Positions 9,116 to 17,364 are shown, counted from the first letter of the stretch. The stretch: 37,816 bases of DNA from Allobosea sp. Root483D1 (GCF_001429505.1 NZ_LMJW01000020.1:53610-91425), one strand, 5' to 3'. Notes: generated from the sequence alone by a model not told the origin. Numbers and translations: made by a program.

Positions 9116-10390
9116 ATGACGGCAAGCGATGCACACCGCGCGATCGAGACGGTCTTCAGGATCGAGGCGCCCAGGCTGATCGCGGGCCTTACCCGCGTCA
9201 CCCGCGATGTCGGCCGGGCCGAGGAGCTGGCGCAGGACGCGCTCGTTGCCGCGCTCCAGCAATGGCCTGATGAGGGCGTGCCGCGCAATCCCGGCGCCTG
9301 GCTGATGCAGGCGGCCAAGCATCGCGCGCTCGATGGCATCCGCCGCGCCAAGATGCTGCAGCGCAAGCATGACGAGATCGGCCGCGACCTCGACGATGAG
9401 GCTGACCCGACAGCCGAGATCGAGGACGCCCTCGACGACGAGCTCGGCGACGACCTGTTGCGCCTGATCTTCACCGCCTGCCATCCGATGCTCGCGGTCG
9501 AGGCGCGACTGGCGTTGACGCTACGATTGATCGGCGGCCTCACCACCGAGGAGATCGCGCGCGCTTTCCTGGTGCCGGAGCCGACCATGGCGCAGCGCCT
9601 CGTCCGGGCGAAGAAGGCGCTGACGGAGGCCAAGGTACCCTATGAGGTGCCGCATGGCCCCGAGCTTGGCGAGCGTCTCGCCTCGGTGCTGGAGGTGGTC
9701 TACCTGATCTTCAACGAGGGCTATGCCGCGACCGGCGGCGAGGACTGGGTTCGCCCGGCCCTGTGCCAGGAGGCGATGCGGCTTGGGCGCATTCTCGCGG
9801 GGTTGGCGCCGCAGGAGCCGGAGGTTCATGGCCTGCTCGCGCTGATGGAATTGCAGGCCTCGCGCCTGCGCGCCCGGATCGGGCCGGATGGCGAGCCGGT
9901 GCTGCTGCTCGACCAGAACCGGGCGCGCTGGGATCGCCTGCTGATCAATCATGGCCTCAAGGCACTCGAGACGGCGCGGAGGCTTTCCGCAGCGCCCAGC
10001 TCTTATGTCCTGCAGGCCGAACTCGCTGCCTGCCATGCGCGCGCCCGCAGTGGTGACGAGACCGACTGGCGCCGGATCGCAGCGCTCTACAGTGCGCTCG
10101 GAACGTTGACGCCCTCGCCGGTGATCGAGCTCAACCGGGCGGTCGCGGTCGCGATGGCGGATGGGCCGGCGGCAGGGCTCGCGCTGGTCGACGCGCTAGC
10201 CGATGTCCCTGCGCTGAAGAGCTATCACCTGCTGCCGGGCGTGCGCGCCGATTTCCTGGTCAAGCTCGGCCGCCATGACGAAGCGGAAGCTGAGTTCACC
10301 CGCGCCGCTGGCATGACGCGGAACCGGCGCGAGCGCGACCTGCTGCTCGGCAGGGCTGAGACGGCGCGCCAGGCGCAGGCGGCGAGCTGA
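9116..10390 (+). CDS. ECF sigma factor, ECF42 type, with C-terminal TPR-like extension
   Basis: 424 residues, much longer than an ordinary ECF sigma (about 200). Sigma-2 region: RDVGRAEELAQDALVAAL (30-47) and AWLMQAAKHRALDGIRR (61-77). Sigma-4 region: LTLRLIGGLTTEEIARAFLVPEPTMAQRLVRAKKAL (about 135-170). The remaining 240 residues contain VVYLIFNEGYAATGG, a LLALMELQASRLRAR helix pair and AVAMADGPAAGLALVDAL, the helical TPR-like tail of the ECF42 group. No anti-sigma gene lies beside it, as expected, since this tail is thought to control activity. It follows three DGPF genes and probably drives the elements at 6754 and 7562. Confidence 0.93.
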   Translation: MTASDAHRAIETVFRIEAPRLIAGLTRVTRDVGRAEELAQDALVAALQQWPDEGVPRNPGAWLMQAAKHRALDGIRRAKMLQRKHDEIGRDLDDEADPTAEIEDALDDELGDDLLRLIFTACHPMLAVEARLALTLRLIGGLTTEEIARAFLVPEPTMAQRLVRAKKALTEAKVPYEVPHGPELGERLASVLEVVYLIFNEGYAATGGEDWVRPALCQEAMRLGRILAGLAPQEPEVHGLLALMELQASRLRARIGPDGEPVLLLDQNRARWDRLLINHGLKALETARRLSAAPSSYVLQAELAACHARARSGDETDWRRIAALYSALGTLTPSPVIELNRAVAVAMADGPAAGLALVDALADVPALKSYHLLPGVRADFLVKLGRHDEAEAEFTRAAGMTRNRRERDLLLGRAETARQAQAAS

Positions 10391-10400
10391 AGCTGATATC

Positions 10401-10832
10401 TCAGCCGGCAGAGACGGTGTCGGCGAGGCGATACCAATCAGGCTGATGCGAGCGGTTGTGGATCGCGGCCGGCGCCGGGAAGCCGGGGTCGGTGAAGCTG
10501 CCGGCCGAGACCGAGATCGCGCCCGGCATGGCCTCGGCCCGCATGAAGACCAGGCCGCCGCAGCCGGGGCAGAAGACCTGCTCGATCCAGCGGCCGGCAT
10601 CGCTGCCGCGACGCCAGACGGAAGCCTCGCCCTCGATCGCGACGATCGCGCTCTCCGCGAAGATGGCGCGATAGGCGAAGGCCGAGCCAGTGGCGCGCCG
10701 GCATTCGCTGCAGGCGCAGAGATAGACGCGGCACGGTTCGCCCGAAACGGTAAGCCTGAGGCGCCGGCAGCCACAGCAGGCGGTGCGCTGGCGTGCCGTG
10801 GGCTCGGTCACCATAGTTGTGGTGGGAGGCAA
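10401..10832 (-). CDS. GFA / CENP-V-domain zinc protein
   Basis: About 143 residues from TTG at 10832, which has AGGAG six bases upstream; the ATG at 10814 (137 residues) is the alternative, with no good ribosome site. The GFA-family cysteine pattern is complete: CCGCRRLRL, then CxCSECRRATGSAF, then FCPGCGGLVFMRAE, binding structural and catalytic zinc. The family includes glutathione-dependent formaldehyde-activating enzyme but most members have no proven substrate. It ends 10 bases from the convergent sigma-factor gene and is divergent from an hxlR-type regulator, which may control it. Confidence 0.85.
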   Translation of the reverse strand: MPPTTTMVTEPTARQRTACCGCRRLRLTVSGEPCRVYLCACSECRRATGSAFAYRAIFAESAIVAIEGEASVWRRGSDAGRWIEQVFCPGCGGLVFMRAEAMPGAISVSAGSFTDPGFPAPAAIHNRSHQPDWYRLADTVSAG

Positions 10833-10986
10833 GCGGATCTCCTGACAAGGCGCGTGATAGGGTCGGCTAGAAGGGCTTGGCCTTCTGACATCGCTCCCCG
10901 ATGTGAGGTTCAGAAGGTTGCGGTCTCGGTTCAAGCCGGTGCCGCGCGTGCCCGGAATGTCCAATATTTATCGGTCAGGCTCAATT

Positions 10987-11004
10987 ACTTACGTGGGAGT
11001 AAGT
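10987..11004. promoter_or_regulatory. Perfect dyad, candidate HxlR-family operator
   Basis: ACTTAC-GTGGGA-GTAAGT is a perfect 6+6 inverted repeat with a 6-base spacer, ending 16 bases before the regulator's ATG in the region divergent to the GFA gene. HxlR/YodB-type winged-helix dimers bind short dyads of this size, so autoregulation and control of the divergent gene are inferred. Confidence 0.55.
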
Positions 11005-11020
11005 GGCGCGGGAGGGAAGG

Positions 11021-11368
11021 ATGCCGGTCAGGATCAACTTGCCTGATGCATGCGGCCTCGGCCTAGCCTTGTCGGTGATTGGCGGCCGCTGGAAAGCGGT
11101 GATCCTGTGGGAGCTGCACGAGCGGCCGCTGCGCTTCGGCGAATTGCGCCGGCGTCTACAGGGGATCAGCGAGAAGGTGCTTTACGAGCAGTTGCGCGAG
11201 ATGGGGCGCGACGGTGTCGTCAGGCGCGAGGTGTTCGAGGAGGCGGTGCTGCGTGTCGAATATTCGCTGACGCCAGCCGGGACGGCACTCAACGACGCGG
11301 CCCATGTGCTGGCGCAATGGGGCCTCGTCCATGCCAGGCGTGAAGGGCTTCCGGTTGCGGCCGAATAG
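11021..11368 (+). CDS. HxlR-family winged-helix transcriptional regulator
   Basis: 115 residues from the ATG at 11021, which directly follows GGAGGGAAGG; an upstream GTG at 11003 would place the start inside the dyad and is disfavoured. Family motifs: C11 near the N-terminus (LPDACGLGLALSVIGGRWKAVILWEL), RFGELRRRLQGISEKVLYEQLREM and VEYSLTPAGTAL. The N-terminal cysteine can act as a redox or electrophile sensor in HxlR/YodB proteins, but W-x-x-K and the rest fit both sensing and non-sensing members. Its stop codon TAG abuts the stop of the minus-strand gene that follows. Confidence 0.93.
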   Translation: MPVRINLPDACGLGLALSVIGGRWKAVILWELHERPLRFGELRRRLQGISEKVLYEQLREMGRDGVVRREVFEEAVLRVEYSLTPAGTALNDAAHVLAQWGLVHARREGLPVAAE

Positions 11369-11638
11369 CTAGTGGCGCGTGCCGGTGGTGAAGTTGCCGC
11401 AGCGAATCTTCTCGGGCAGGGCCTCAGCGAAGACGGCGGTCGCCTCCTCGCCATAGGTCTCGACCAGGGTCCGCATCGCCGCGAACAAAGCGGCATGGGC
11501 GAGCGCGTCGGAATCGAGCCCGTCCTGCTGCGCTTCGGCGAAAGCGTCCTCGATGTAGCAATAGGCGACGCGGCGGGCGTCCTTGACGTCCTCGGCGAGG
11601 GCGGGATCGAGCGGCAGATCGTCGGAGAGAGCAGACAT
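11369..11638 (-). CDS. Small conserved-looking protein of unknown function
   Basis: 89 residues from MSALSDDLPLDP; a 23-residue upstream extension to 11707 is possible but neither start has a clear ribosome site. The protein is acidic and helical, with YCYIEDAFAEAQQDG and AALFAAMRTLVETYGEEATAVFAEALPEKIRCG. No signal peptide, membrane segment or recognised domain. It ends back-to-back with the HxlR gene. I do not recognise the family. Confidence 0.6.
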   Translation of the reverse strand: MSALSDDLPLDPALAEDVKDARRVAYCYIEDAFAEAQQDGLDSDALAHAALFAAMRTLVETYGEEATAVFAEALPEKIRCGNFTTGTRH

Positions 11639-11825
11639 GAAGGCAGCGGAACCCGGCGTCGAAACGTAAGCCAACGGGCAGAACAGACGAGCGCGGGGCG
11701 CGGCCATTCCAGCGATTTGCCTGCCGACAATACGGCCAGGCTCCCGCGGGCGCCATCATGGTCTTTAAGAAAGGTTAATTCACCGGGGACAATTCTGCTT
11801 AAGAATGGCGCAGGCTTGTCCCAAA

Positions 11826-12266
11826 CTAGCCGCCGAAGCGGCTGGCCAGCGCCTTGGCGAGCTTCTCGCCCTCCTGGGCAAGCCGGGCGGAGGCTTCCTG
11901 CGTGCCGTCGCTGCAGGTGCGGTGCGTTGCCGAATAGGCGCGGTAGCCGCGGTTATAGGCGCCGGCCAGCCGCTCGCGCCGTTGTGGCGAGCGCCCTTCG
12001 GATTCGAGCAGCGTCGCCATGCGATCGCGCCAGTCCTGCGCCTCGCGCGTCTCGCAGAGCGTGCGCAGATAGGAGAGCGAGCCGATGATCTCGGCGAGCT
12101 TCAGCAATTGCGGCTCATAGGGCGGCGGCGGCGATTCGGGCTCTGTCGGAGGCGGTTCGGCGGGGCGTTGTTGCGGCGAGGCAGGGCGCCGCGCCTGCGC
12201 CAGCAGCGCCTCCGGGCTTCCAGCCAGGGCGGCGAGGATCAGAGCTGCGAGCGCCCGTTTCGTCAT
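11826..12266 (-). CDS. TIGR02301-type exported protein of unknown function
   Basis: 146 residues from MTKRALAALILAALAGSPEALLAQA, a signal peptide with likely cleavage after LAQA. A proline-rich linker (RPASPQQRPAEPPPTEPESPPPPYEP) follows, then a helical domain LLKLAEIIGSLSYLRTLCETREAQDWRDRM with paired cysteines (TLCE and HRTCSDG) that may form a disulfide. The family is an alphaproteobacterial periplasmic protein without known function. Its ATG overlaps the Nudix stop (ATGA), so the two are translationally coupled; it is the last gene of the SDR-Nudix run. Confidence 0.82.
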   Translation of the reverse strand: MTKRALAALILAALAGSPEALLAQARRPASPQQRPAEPPPTEPESPPPPYEPQLLKLAEIIGSLSYLRTLCETREAQDWRDRMATLLESEGRSPQRRERLAGAYNRGYRAYSATHRTCSDGTQEASARLAQEGEKLAKALASRFGG

Positions 12267-12745
12267 GCAGTAGCGTGGCGCTTGAAGATGGCGGCGGCGC
12301 GGCGCAGGACATCGCCGAGTTCGCGCGTCGTCGGCAGGCCGCCGAGCTTCAAGGGATCTGCCCACATCACCGCGCCGGCTTCGGGCCCCGGCCGGGGCTC
12401 GCCGGACAGCCACTCCCCGACGAAGGAGGCGATGACGAAGTGATGGGTCACTGCGCCCTTGGGATCGCGGCCGACGATCTCGACATGGCGGTTGAAGCCG
12501 AGGATGCGGGCGCTGACGCCGACTTCCTCCTCGAGCTCGCGCAGCGCCGCCTCTTCAAGGCTTTCGCCGGCCTCGACCTTGCCGCCGGGCAGGGACCAGA
12601 GCTGGTCGGCCGGCGGTTGGGTTCGTGTTGCCAGCAGAACCTTGCCGTCACGGAAGACGGCGATCGAGGCGGCGAGCACCGGGCGCGCCGCCGCGCGGGC
12701 GGGATTCGGGAAACGGATGATCTGGCCGTTGTCCTGACCGCTCAC
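12263..12745 (-). CDS. Nudix hydrolase
   Basis: 160 residues from a GTG that overlaps the SDR stop codon (GTGA). The Nudix box is complete: G55, E61, R69-E70-L71, E73-E74, G76-V77. The surrounding RTQPPADQLWSLPGGKVEAGES and HHFVIASFVGEWLSGEPRPGPEAG resemble MutT-like/ADP-ribose-type Nudix proteins, which hydrolyse nucleoside diphosphate derivatives; the substrate cannot be read from sequence. It is coupled on both sides, to the SDR gene and the TIGR02301-type gene. Longer open frames through the SDR region are not this gene. Confidence 0.92.
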   Translation of the reverse strand: MSGQDNGQIIRFPNPARAAARPVLAASIAVFRDGKVLLATRTQPPADQLWSLPGGKVEAGESLEEAALRELEEEVGVSARILGFNRHVEIVGRDPKGAVTHHFVIASFVGEWLSGEPRPGPEAGAVMWADPLKLGGLPTTRELGDVLRRAAAIFKRHATA

Positions 12746-13518
12746 ACGTGTTGCCCGCCATTGATGTGGAGCTCGGCGCCGGTGACGTAGCTCGACGCGT
12801 CGGTGCAGAGGAAATGGATTGCCTTGGCGACCTCCTCGGTCTTGCCGAGCCGCCCGAGCGGGAGGGTCGCGACGATCTTCTCGGTGCCGGGGGAGAGGAT
12901 CGCCGTGTCGATCTCGCCGGGCGAGATCGAGTTCACCCGGATGCCGAGCTGGCCGAAATCGGCGGCCATCTCGCGGGTCAGGCTGGCGAGCGCCGCCTTC
13001 GAGGTCGCATAGGCGGCGCCGGCGAAGGGATGGACGCGCGAACCGGCGATCGAGGTGACGTTGACGATCGCGCCCTTCGCTGCTGTCAGCTCGTCGAGCA
13101 GGCCGCGCGCCAGCATGATCGGCGCGAAGAAGTTGACCTGGAAGACCTGGTGCCAGTCGTTGAACGAGGTCGTCGCAGCGCCGAGCCGCCCGCCCTTCGG
13201 CCCCTTCGGCGAGATGCCGGCATTGTTGACCAGCGCATTGAGCTTGCCGCCCTCGGCGGCGAGGCGCTTCTTGATCTCGGCGATGCCGCGCATCGTGTCC
13301 TCGGGATCGCCGAGATCGATCTGGACATGATCGTCGGCGCCGGACGGCCAGGGGCATTTGTCGGAGAAAGCCTGGCGCGAGCAGGACAGGATGCGCCAGC
13401 CGGCCATGGCGAACTGCATCACCGTGGCGTGGCCGATGCCGCGGCTGGCGCCGGTGAGCAGCATGACCGGGCGCTTGCCCTGTTCCGTCTTGGGAAAGTC
13501 GAATTTCGGCATGGCCAT
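12742..13518 (-). CDS. Short-chain dehydrogenase/reductase (SDR)
   Basis: 258 residues from MAMPKFDFPK (a second ATG two codons later is equivalent). Classical SDR: TGASRGIG (22-29) for NAD(P) binding, NNAG (98-101), S156 in NVTSIAGS, and Y170-ATS-K174 as catalytic residues, ending in VTGAELHINGGQHV. The substrate is unknown; the fold matches 3-oxoacyl-ACP-reductase-like and sugar-dehydrogenase-like enzymes. It lies 17 bases after pdxH on the same strand, with GAGGAAAG as a distant ribosome site, and overlaps the Nudix start. Confidence 0.93.
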   Translation of the reverse strand: MAMPKFDFPKTEQGKRPVMLLTGASRGIGHATVMQFAMAGWRILSCSRQAFSDKCPWPSGADDHVQIDLGDPEDTMRGIAEIKKRLAAEGGKLNALVNNAGISPKGPKGGRLGAATTSFNDWHQVFQVNFFAPIMLARGLLDELTAAKGAIVNVTSIAGSRVHPFAGAAYATSKAALASLTREMAADFGQLGIRVNSISPGEIDTAILSPGTEKIVATLPLGRLGKTEEVAKAIHFLCTDASSYVTGAELHINGGQHV

Positions 13519-13535
13519 TGGCGTTGTGACTTTCC

Positions 13536-14150
13536 TCAAGGGTAGAGCCGCGCCTTCGTCCAGGCCTCGCCCGGGGCGGCGCGGCTGAAGACGATGCGGT
13601 CGTGCAGGCGGAAGGCGCCGTCGCGCCAGAATTCCATATAGACGGGGGCAATACGGAAGCCGGTCCAATGCGGCGGGCGCGGCACCTCGCCGACGCCGAA
13701 TTTCAGCGCATAGCTCGCGACCGCTTTTTCTAGAGCGAACCTGCTTTCAAGAGGCCGCGACTGCTGCGACGCCCAGGCACCGATCCGGCTGTCACGGGCG
13801 CGCGACTGGAAATAGGCGTCGGCCTCTGCGTCGCTGACGCGGCTGACCGGGCCGCGAATGCGGATCTGCCGGCGCAGGCTCTTCCAGTGGAACAGCGCGG
13901 CGGCCTTGGGTTGGCCGGCGAGCTCTTCGCCCTTCTGGCTCTGCGTGTTGGTGTAGAAGACGAAGCCGTCGGGGCTGCGGCCGTTCAAGAGGACCATGCG
14001 GACATTGGGCAGGCCGTCGGCGTCGACCGTCGAGAGCGCCATGCCGTTCGGGTCGTTCGGCTCCGAGGCCTTGGCCTCCTCCAGCCAGCTTTCGAACAGG
14101 GCGAAAGGCTCGCTCGCCTCGGTGAAGTCACCGCTCATTAACGCATTCAC
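13536..14150 (-). CDS. pdxH: Pyridoxamine/pyridoxine 5'-phosphate oxidase
   Basis: 204 residues from a GTG at 14150, which has GAGGA 8 bases upstream; the ATG four codons later (14138) sits 20 bases from that site and is less likely. It makes pyridoxal 5'-phosphate with FMN. Motifs: [57 protein letters not shown] and the C-terminal [28 protein letters not shown] that holds substrate- and FMN-binding residues. It heads the pdxH-SDR-Nudix run and is divergent from the surface lipoprotein gene, 51 bases away. Confidence 0.96.
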   Translation of the reverse strand: MNALMSGDFTEASEPFALFESWLEEAKASEPNDPNGMALSTVDADGLPNVRMVLLNGRSPDGFVFYTNTQSQKGEELAGQPKAAALFHWKSLRRQIRIRGPVSRVSDAEADAYFQSRARDSRIGAWASQQSRPLESRFALEKAVASYALKFGVGEVPRPPHWTGFRIAPVYMEFWRDGAFRLHDRIVFSRAAPGEAWTKARLYP

Positions 14151-14201
14151 GTGCTTAATCCTCGAAGGTTTTTGGGAAGCGTTGGGCGAGCGCGATCCGT
14201 A

Positions 14202-14741
14202 ATGCGATTTGAGTTGGCAGTCATATATAAGCCCCGCGGGCAGCGGAGCCAGAGGCCGCGTGAGCGCAGTCCCCTTGCACGCGGGACATCGCTCGCAGGC
14301 ATGCTCCTGCTTGCGCTGGGTTCGGCCGGCTGTTCGGTCTCCTTCCCGATCATGGGTCTGTCGAGCAAGGCGGAGGACGAGGTCGCGATCACCACCGCCT
14401 CGGTGCTGCCGGCGCGCGCCGTCGAAGGCAAGAGTCCGCTGGTTGCGCTCGCACCCGATCTCGGCACCGAGGACTGGCGCCGGGCGGAGGGTGCGATGGC
14501 GCTGGCACTCGACCCGCAGGGCAATGGCGCGCCGGTGTCCTGGGACAACGCCCAGAGCGGCATGAAGGGCACCTTCACCCCGGTCGGCGGGCCGTTCCTG
14601 AAATCGGATGAGATCTGTCGTGCCTTCCTGGCCTCGATGAGCCTGCAGACCGGCGCGGTGACGCTGCAGGGCACCGCCTGCCGTCCCTCCGGCGGCGAAT
14701 GGGCCGTGAAAGACGCCAAGCCCTGGAAGGGCACCGTCTGA
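14202..14741 (+). CDS. RT0821/Lpp0805-like surface lipoprotein
   Basis: 179 residues. A basic N-terminus is followed by [12 protein letters not shown], a lipobox with C45 as lipid-attachment residue, so an envelope lipoprotein. The C-terminal part ([24 protein letters not shown] through the [15 protein letters not shown] tail) resembles the rickettsial-type 17-kDa/RT0821 surface antigen family common next to dnaJ and pdxH in Hyphomicrobiales. The start is uncertain: the 33-residue n-region is long for a lipoprotein signal. Function unknown. Confidence 0.65.
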   Translation: MRFELAVIYKPRGQRSQRPRERSPLARGTSLAGMLLLALGSAGCSVSFPIMGLSSKAEDEVAITTASVLPARAVEGKSPLVALAPDLGTEDWRRAEGAMALALDPQGNGAPVSWDNAQSGMKGTFTPVGGPFLKSDEICRAFLASMSLQTGAVTLQGTACRPSGGEWAVKDAKPWKGTV

Positions 14742-14825
14742 GCCTGTTGCAACTGCGCCACAGTCTTCCCATCTAGGGGGCGGTTCCGGTACGCCGGAAT
14801 ACGAAGCCTCCGGGGGTGTGTTTGA

Positions 14826-15746
14826 ATGCGTGATCCGTATCAGGTTCTGGGCGTGGCGAAATCGGCTGACGAGGCCGAGATCAAGAAGGCTTATCGCCGC
14901 CGCGCCAAGGATCTGCACCCCGACCGCAACCAAGGCGATCCGAAGGCGCAGGAGCGCTTTTCCGAGCTGAATACCGCCTATGAAGTCCTCGGCGATGCCG
15001 ACAAGCGCAAGCAGTTCGACCGCGGCGAGATCGATGCCGAAGGCAAGCCGCGCTTCGCCGGCTTCGAAGGCATGGGCGCCGGGCGCCGGGGCGCCCATCA
15101 TGGCGGCTTCGAGTTCAACTTCGATGGCGGCGGAGCGTCCTCCGGCCGCAGCGGCGCCGACCCGGGCTTCGACCCGGCCGACATCTTCGGCTCGCTCTTC
15201 GGCGACGCCGCGAGGCGTGGCGGACGCGGCCGGGCGAGCCAGCCGCAGAAGCCCCCGGAACAGAGTTTCACGCTCGAGGTCAACCTGGCCGAGGCGGTCA
15301 ATGGCGGGATGCGCCGGGTCAAGCTGCCCGGTGGGCGCGAGGTCGAGGTGACGATTCCCGAGGGCGTCGCCGACGGCAAGGTCATGCGCCTGCGCGGCCT
15401 CGGCCAGACGCATCCACTCACCGGCGAGACCGGCGACGTGCTGATGACGATCAAGGTCCGGCCCGATCCGCGCTTCACCGTCGACGGCAGCAATCTGCGC
15501 GCGCGCGTTGCAGTGCCGCTGGCGACGGCGGTACTGGGCGGGCCGATCCATGTGCCGACGCTCGGCGGCGCCGTCGAGATGAACGTGCCGCCGCTGACCG
15601 GCACGGCGCGCCAGTTCCGCCTGCGCGGCAAGGGGCTGCCGGGCGAGAAGAAGGGCGAGCGCGGCGACCTGTTCGTTTCGATCGACATCGAGATGCCGGC
15701 CGAGGACGCCGAGCTCACCGCTCTGATGAAGGCCCGGGCGGGCTGA
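14826..15746 (+). CDS. DnaJ-class co-chaperone without zinc finger (CbpA/DnaJ-like)
   Basis: 306 residues. The J domain is at 1-65, with HPD at 31-33 that stimulates DnaK ATPase. A Gly-rich linker (about 75-145) is followed by two beta-barrel client-binding domains ([87 protein letters not shown]). The CxxCxGxG zinc repeats of true DnaJ are missing, so it is a class II (CbpA-like) J protein. It precedes fabI by 105 bases, an order I recall from Hyphomicrobiales. Confidence 0.93.
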   Translation: MRDPYQVLGVAKSADEAEIKKAYRRRAKDLHPDRNQGDPKAQERFSELNTAYEVLGDADKRKQFDRGEIDAEGKPRFAGFEGMGAGRRGAHHGGFEFNFDGGGASSGRSGADPGFDPADIFGSLFGDAARRGGRGRASQPQKPPEQSFTLEVNLAEAVNGGMRRVKLPGGREVEVTIPEGVADGKVMRLRGLGQTHPLTGETGDVLMTIKVRPDPRFTVDGSNLRARVAVPLATAVLGGPIHVPTLGGAVEMNVPPLTGTARQFRLRGKGLPGEKKGERGDLFVSIDIEMPAEDAELTALMKARAG

Positions 15747-15851
15747 GGCCAGCTGAACAGGAATTCGGCAAAGGACGCTTCCACCCTTCGGCTGCCTCGG
15801 TTATGAGACGCTCCGGTCTACTCGCCGGTTCGTCCAGTTCGAAGGTCCCAG

Positions 15852-16691
15852 ATGCCTGAATCCAGCAGCGCCGCCCCGACCGCCAATCTGCTCCGGGGCA
15901 AGCGCGGTCTCGTCATGGGCGTCGCCAACAACCGCTCGATCGCCTGGGGCATCGCCAAGGCGGCCGCGGATGCCGGCGCCGAGCTTGCCTTTACCTATCA
16001 GGGTGACGCGCTGAAGAAGCGGGTCGAGCCGCTGGCAAAGCAACTGGGTGGCCATGTCGTCGGCCATTGCGACGTCACCGACGGCGCGACGATCGACGCG
16101 GTCTTCACCGAGGTCGAGAAGCTCTGGGGCAAGCTCGACTTCGTCGTCCATTGCATCGCCTTCTCCGACAAGGACGAGCTGACCGGCCGCTATGTCGACA
16201 CGACCGAGGCCAATTTCTCGAAGTCGCTGCTGATCTCCTGCTATTCCTTCACGGCGATCACCCAGCGTGCGGAGAAGCTGATGCCGGATGGCGGCTCGCT
16301 GCTGACGCTGACCTATTACGGCGCCGAGAAGTGGATGCCGCACTACAACGTCATGGGCATCGCCAAAGCGGCGCTGGAATCGAGCGTGCAGTATCTCGCC
16401 GCCGATCTCGGCCCCCAAAAGATTCGCGTCAACGCGATCTCGGCCGGGCCGATCAAGACCCTGGCGGCGTCGGGCATCGGCGATTTCCGCTACATTCTGA
16501 AGTGGAACGAGTACAACTCGCCGCTGCGCCGCACCGTCACGATCGAGGAGGTCGGCGAGACCGCGGTCTTCCTGGTCTCCGACATGTCGCGCGGCATCAC
16601 CGGCGAGATCATGCATGTCGATGCCGGCTACCATGTCGTCGGCATGAAGGTGCCGACCGCGCCGGACATCTCGCTCGACAAGGGCGAGTGA
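15852..16691 (+). CDS. fabI: Enoyl-[acyl-carrier-protein] reductase (NADH), FabI
   Basis: 279 residues. It carries out the last reductive step of each fatty-acid elongation cycle. Typical FabI features: GKRGLVMGVANNRSIAWGIAK (18-38) as the divergent SDR nucleotide site, and the Y-x6-K catalytic pair in HYNVMGIAKAALE, plus NAISAGPIKTLAASGI, the substrate-binding loop. It ends DISLDKGE. The neighbours dnaJ-like, phosphatase and aroC form the usual block, here split by insertions. A hairpin follows the stop codon. Confidence 0.97.
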   Translation: MPESSSAAPTANLLRGKRGLVMGVANNRSIAWGIAKAAADAGAELAFTYQGDALKKRVEPLAKQLGGHVVGHCDVTDGATIDAVFTEVEKLWGKLDFVVHCIAFSDKDELTGRYVDTTEANFSKSLLISCYSFTAITQRAEKLMPDGGSLLTLTYYGAEKWMPHYNVMGIAKAALESSVQYLAADLGPQKIRVNAISAGPIKTLAASGIGDFRYILKWNEYNSPLRRTVTIEEVGETAVFLVSDMSRGITGEIMHVDAGYHVVGMKVPTAPDISLDKGE

Positions 16692-16695
16692 ATTT

Positions 16696-16720
16696 TGCAG
16701 CGCATCAGCGATGCGCTGTA
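16696..16720 (+). terminator. Hairpin after fabI
   Basis: CAGCGCAT (16698-16705) and ATGCGCTG (16711-16718) form a perfect 8-bp stem around CAGCG, extended by a G-T wobble and a T-A pair to about 10 bp. It begins five bases after the fabI stop. Only a short, late TTTT (16727-16731) follows, so it may be an attenuating or RNA-stabilising hairpin rather than a strong terminator. Confidence 0.5.
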
Positions 16721-16769
16721 GACAGAGTTTTGTAGCTACTTTGTTGTAACGAAGTGACGCATCATCTAT

Positions 16770-16787
16770 CCTGCTCGCGAGAGCAGG
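16770..16787 (+). promoter_or_regulatory. Perfect dyad over the mazE leader
   Basis: CCTGCTCGCGAGAGCAGG is a perfect 7+4+7 inverted repeat ending at 16787, overlapping the AGGAGAGGG ribosome site of mazE. A weak promoter is possible upstream (TTGTTG 16741-16746, 17 bases, ATCTAT 16764-16769), which would put the dyad at the transcription start. It may be the MazE/MazEF operator or an RNA hairpin hiding the ribosome site. Confidence 0.5.
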
Positions 16788-16795
16788 AGAGGGCG

Positions 16796-17050
16796 ATGTT
16801 GAGCGCGGTCAAAAAATTCGGGAACTCGGCCGGCGTGCTGATCCCCAAGCTGTTGCTGTCCGAAATCGGCGCCAAGGCCGGCGACAGCGTCGAGCTCAAG
16901 GTGGAGGGCGGACGGATCGTGATCGAGCCCGTCGTCCGTCCCGCGCGCGCCGGTTGGGCGGAGGATGCACAGCGTCTCGCACGAGAAGGGGATGACGAAC
17001 TCGTCTGGCCGGAATTCGGCAACGACGAGGATGCGACTCTGACATGGTGA
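16796..17050 (+). CDS. mazE: MazE/AbrB-type antitoxin
   Basis: 84 residues from MLSAVKKFGNSAGVLIPK, with GGAGAGGG just upstream; an upstream in-frame extension is rejected. The N-terminal half is a SpoVT/AbrB swapped-hairpin DNA-binding domain (KKFGNSAGVLIPKLLLSEIGAKAGDSVELKVEGGRIVIEPV). The acidic tail (AREGDDELVWPEFGNDEDATLTW) is the part expected to bind and neutralise the toxin. The stop codon overlaps the toxin start, so synthesis is coupled. Confidence 0.92.
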   Translation: MLSAVKKFGNSAGVLIPKLLLSEIGAKAGDSVELKVEGGRIVIEPVVRPARAGWAEDAQRLAREGDDELVWPEFGNDEDATLTW

Positions 17051-17364
17051 AGCGCGGCGAGATTTGGCTGGCTGCGCTCGATCCGACAATTGGCAGCGAA
17101 ATCCAGAAGACGCGCCCCTGTCTCGTCATTTCGCCGCCGGAAATCCACGACCACCTGCGGACCGTCATCGTCGCGCCGATGACGTCTGGCAGCCGCCCTG
17201 CCGGCTTCCGTGTTCCGGTGCAGTTTCAGGGCGTCGATGGATTGGTCCTGCTCGAGCAGACTCGTGCGCTGGACAAGCAAAGGCTCCGAAGGAGGTTGGG
17301 CAACGTTTCCGGCGCGACCCTCGGGCAGGTTTTGCAAACCTTGCGGGAACTCTACGCGGACTGA
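17044..17364 (+). CDS. mazF: MazF/PemK-family toxin endoribonuclease
   Basis: 106 residues. MVKRGEIWLAALDPTIGSEIQKTRPCLVIS is the standard MazF start, with R4-G-E and the P-T-x-G-x-E-x-x-K-x-R-P core; VIVAPMTSGSRP and VLLEQTRALDKQRLRRRLG carry the conserved TS and Q-R residues. MazF toxins cut mRNA at short motifs, halting translation. The ATG lies 7 bases inside mazE, and the 3' end overlaps the convergent folK by 13 bases. The pair sits inside a conserved chromosomal block and is probably a chromosomal TA insertion. Confidence 0.94.
   Translation: MVKRGEIWLAALDPTIGSEIQKTRPCLVISPPEIHDHLRTVIVAPMTSGSRPAGFRVPVQFQGVDGLVLLEQTRALDKQRLRRRLGNVSGATLGQVLQTLRELYAD

Noticed and set aside
8248..9633. 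461-codon minus-strand frame opposite the YciI genes and sigma factor
   Set aside because: Shadow frame; the plus strand has three family-matching genes with ribosome sites.
13536..15551. 671-codon open frame on the minus strand running through pdxH and opposite the surface lipoprotein and dnaJ genes
   Set aside because: Only its C-terminal 200 residues are real (PdxH). The upstream part is antisense filler.
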